Part shown: piece after piece, positions 62,425-64,000 of the stretch
How positions within the stretch are numbered: the stretch's first letter is position 1
Layout of the letters: the number at the start of each line of letters is the position of its first letter
Program-made: the position numbers and the translations under genes
Source: Branchiostoma belcheri
Taxonomy: Eukaryota > Chordata > Leptocardii > Amphioxiformes > Branchiostomatidae
Reading direction: 5' to 3'
DNA: 64,000 bases
Assembly (NCBI RefSeq): GCF_001625305.1
Contig: NW_017803901.1
Coordinates: 83,914 to 147,913 of the forward strand
The notes under the pieces: model-generated
Told to the model about the DNA's origin: nothing
The model's input: only the letters and a program-made list of their open reading frames with translations
Databases searched by the model: none

Positions 62425-62475
62425 TGGGGGCCTGTAGTAGGGGGGGGGTCCCGACGAACGCTCTACGCAAAATTT
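62425..62475. repeat. Solo end of the GGGCC/CGTAGAGCG MITE family, inverted
   Basis: GGGGGCCTGTAGTAGGGGGG, then TCCCGACGAACGCTCTACGC, is the reverse complement of the right end of the 61412-61627 element. No partner end is visible nearby. Confidence 0.6.
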
Positions 62476-63136
62476 TGAGAGCTGGTGCGTATTACTCTGA
62501 ATTCGGGAAATGTTCGCCAAACTGGGAAAGCTTGGTCCCTGCCCATTTCTTCTTGTGCCAAAATTTGCACGTAAAGAAAGATTTTGAAGCCTGTTAAGTA
62601 GGCACTACAAGGGTGATTCCATTCTGGATCATTTTGGGCCTAGTGCTGCCCAACTCAGCTAATTAATCTGCAATGGTCTGAGAAAAACAGGGCGGTGTGA
62701 TTCTAGTATGTAAGTATGTATTGGTGCTGCTCCAGCCATGAATTATGTATGTACTCTCATTCCAACATACTTTGTTGTTGCTTCTCGCACGGCATCGTCA
62801 AACACTGCAAAAAGATACTTTACTTATGCCGTGAGCTACAGATGATGTCAGAACCTCTCACCCTGGCTGTTCACTTCCAGAATTTACGCAATAGATATTA
62901 GAAAAAGGAGCTGGCCCAACTATAGAATATCTAGATCATCACACCCAGTTATCCATGAATAGTTTCATCAGGCTGGGTAATTCGATCGCCCTTTACACAC
63001 AACCGTGAGATGTTTACCTACAAGCGTCACCTTGCGGTGGGAAGTAGAACCTGCCAATATTGCCCGGAGTAAGGCAGCAGAAGGACAGCCGAGTCATTGG
63101 GTGATAACAGCTCATGGCTCTACGTACAGAACTTTG
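62476..63136. other. Non-coding stretch
   Basis: No recognised exon or repeat; short frames only. Confidence 0.4.
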
Positions 63137-63141
63137 TTAAA

Positions 63142-63549
63142 CAGGGTTGGACAAGTCCCATTGCCCACTTGCCCAGGGCAAGTAAAGAACAGTTCGGGCA
63201 AGTAAATATCCCCCTGTACTTGCCCGATTGGGCAAGTAAATTTTTGGGATGTGGCATTATGCCCCAGTGTTTGGAGCAAAATCTCTCATCATTTTCCCAT
63301 AATGTATTCCCATGATAGGACTTTTTATCAGGGAACTATTAATTTTGCAAGTCTCAAACCTCCTTACTTTGGAAAATATTGGTCAAGTATAGACAATAAA
63401 GTGCTGAGTTTACTGAAAAAATTTCTTTGCAGTTAAAAATGTCATTTATATTTTGCATTGGGCAAGTAAAAAGTTGGTTCGGGCAAGTAGAAATGACCAT
63501 GTGCTTGCCCGATGGGGCAAGTGTATTTTTGAAAACTTGTCCAACCCTG
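63142..63549. mobile_element. 408-bp MITE with CAGGGTTGG termini and TTAAA direct flank
   Basis: CAGGGTTGGACAAGT (63142-63156) is the exact reverse complement of ACTTGTCCAACCCTG (63535-63549). TTAAA occurs directly on both sides (63137-63141, 63550-63554). Subterminal GGGCAAGTA/TACTTGCCC motifs occur about nine times in both orientations, possible transposase-binding sites. No ORF. CAGGG ends suggest an hAT-like origin, but the duplication is 5 bp, not 8. Confidence 0.8.
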
Positions 63550-63554
63550 TTAAA

Positions 63555-64000
63555 GGTGCCCAGTGCAGTTTTTGGGGCTTGAAAACCAGATTTTAGAAAG
63601 CCAATACACTGCACGAAATGGCCTGAAGATCCGAAATCGTGCATCATGACGGATACGAAGCATATCCGGAGAAATCCGCAATCCTTGCTCTAATACGAAG
63701 TTGCACTGCAGATCCGACAATTCCGGCACCGTATACGTCCGGATCCGTGAGAAACCACAGATACAAATTTAAGATTCACAAGGAACCTTCTTTCTCAGAT
63801 ATGTTATAAGTCCGTTTTTTTTGGGAGTCTGGAGTTGCCTCGGATCCTGACAGATATAGTAAATACCAATGTAGGCGTCGTATGTACTACCACGGATTTC
63901 AGCAAATCCAGATGCCGGGAATTTGACGGACTCTAAAATAACCTCAGTTTCCTAACAAAATGACAGAAAGCGGGATGTCGCGGATCTCACTTCCGCAGAT
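63555..64000. other. Non-coding stretch at window end
   Basis: Rich in TCCGGA/GGATCCG-type short inverted motifs (63650-63760, 63838-63850), perhaps part of another foldback repeat leaving the window. Confidence 0.35.

Overview
This is a eukaryotic, animal-type window made almost entirely of transposable-element (TE) remains and exon fragments. Reading frames are short and end at GT/AG splice signals. There is no operon structure and no bacterial signal. The mix of element classes is: R2-like, RTE-like and CR1-like non-LTR elements, a Ngaro/DIRS-type tyrosine-recombinase retroelement, a Crypton-like fragment, MULE, Tc1/IS630, pogo and piggyBac-type DNA elements, and many short inverted-repeat elements. 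Together with DM, BEN, DUF6589-like and PHD/2A-like coding fragments this suggests a marine invertebrate deuterostome, most likely a lancelet (Branchiostoma). That assignment is inference. Assembly gaps lie at 1277-1296, 10899, 21577 and 34247-34293, and at least two of them sit beside suspicious duplications.

Layout. 1-2.5 kb: R2-like retrotransposon carrying an assembly-type tandem duplication. 3.2-5.8 kb: two divergent cellular-looking genes, a DM-domain (doublesex/mab-3 type) ORF on the minus strand and a two-exon gene on the plus strand. The second exon of the latter is split by a 187-bp MITE with clean target-site duplications. 6-13 kb: SINE remnant, nested palindrome, broken Tc1/IS630 transposase, a MULE-type MITE with 9-bp target duplication, and a MULE C-terminal exon. 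13-19 kb: zinc-finger, chromodomain, HTH-like and acidic/NLS exon remnants, plus a LINE fragment. 18.8-22.5 kb: two copies of a BEN-domain gene with a 26-residue tandem repeat, separated by the 3' half of a Ngaro-type element with split direct repeats. 22.5-33 kb: fragments of LINE (2A-like/PHD), DUF6589, RecQ-like, gag, pogo, Ty3 RT, tyrosine recombinase and MULE. 33.9-39.5 kb: a 45-51-bp coding minisatellite (16-residue unit GETIDQLQGRQQPVPT) repeated about 22 times in several exon-like blocks and interrupted by an antisense RTE-like LINE. 39.5-51 kb: DUF6589, a DM-gene paralogue fragment, Mutator-like and GHTHED-motif exons. 51-58 kb: OTU-like and Crypton-like fragments and a CR1-type LINE. 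58-64 kb: a piggyBac-type non-autonomous element, three further inverted-repeat elements, and a tandem duplication carrying two near-identical signal-peptide first exons.

How things relate. The DNA-transposon pieces fit together: MULE transposase exons at 12.3 and 30.2 kb alongside a 9-bp-TSD MITE at 9.5 kb, and two CAGG-ended elements at 5.4 and 63.1 kb that both show 5-bp target repeats. Several dispersed repeats (13.9/18.4, 18.7/27.1, 31/55, 43.1/44.5 kb) contain intact splice signals, suggesting that exon-intron segments have been copied around the genome. Few complete host genes are present. The best candidates are the DM-domain ORF, the MITE-interrupted gene, the signal-peptide exons and the BEN/minisatellite exons.
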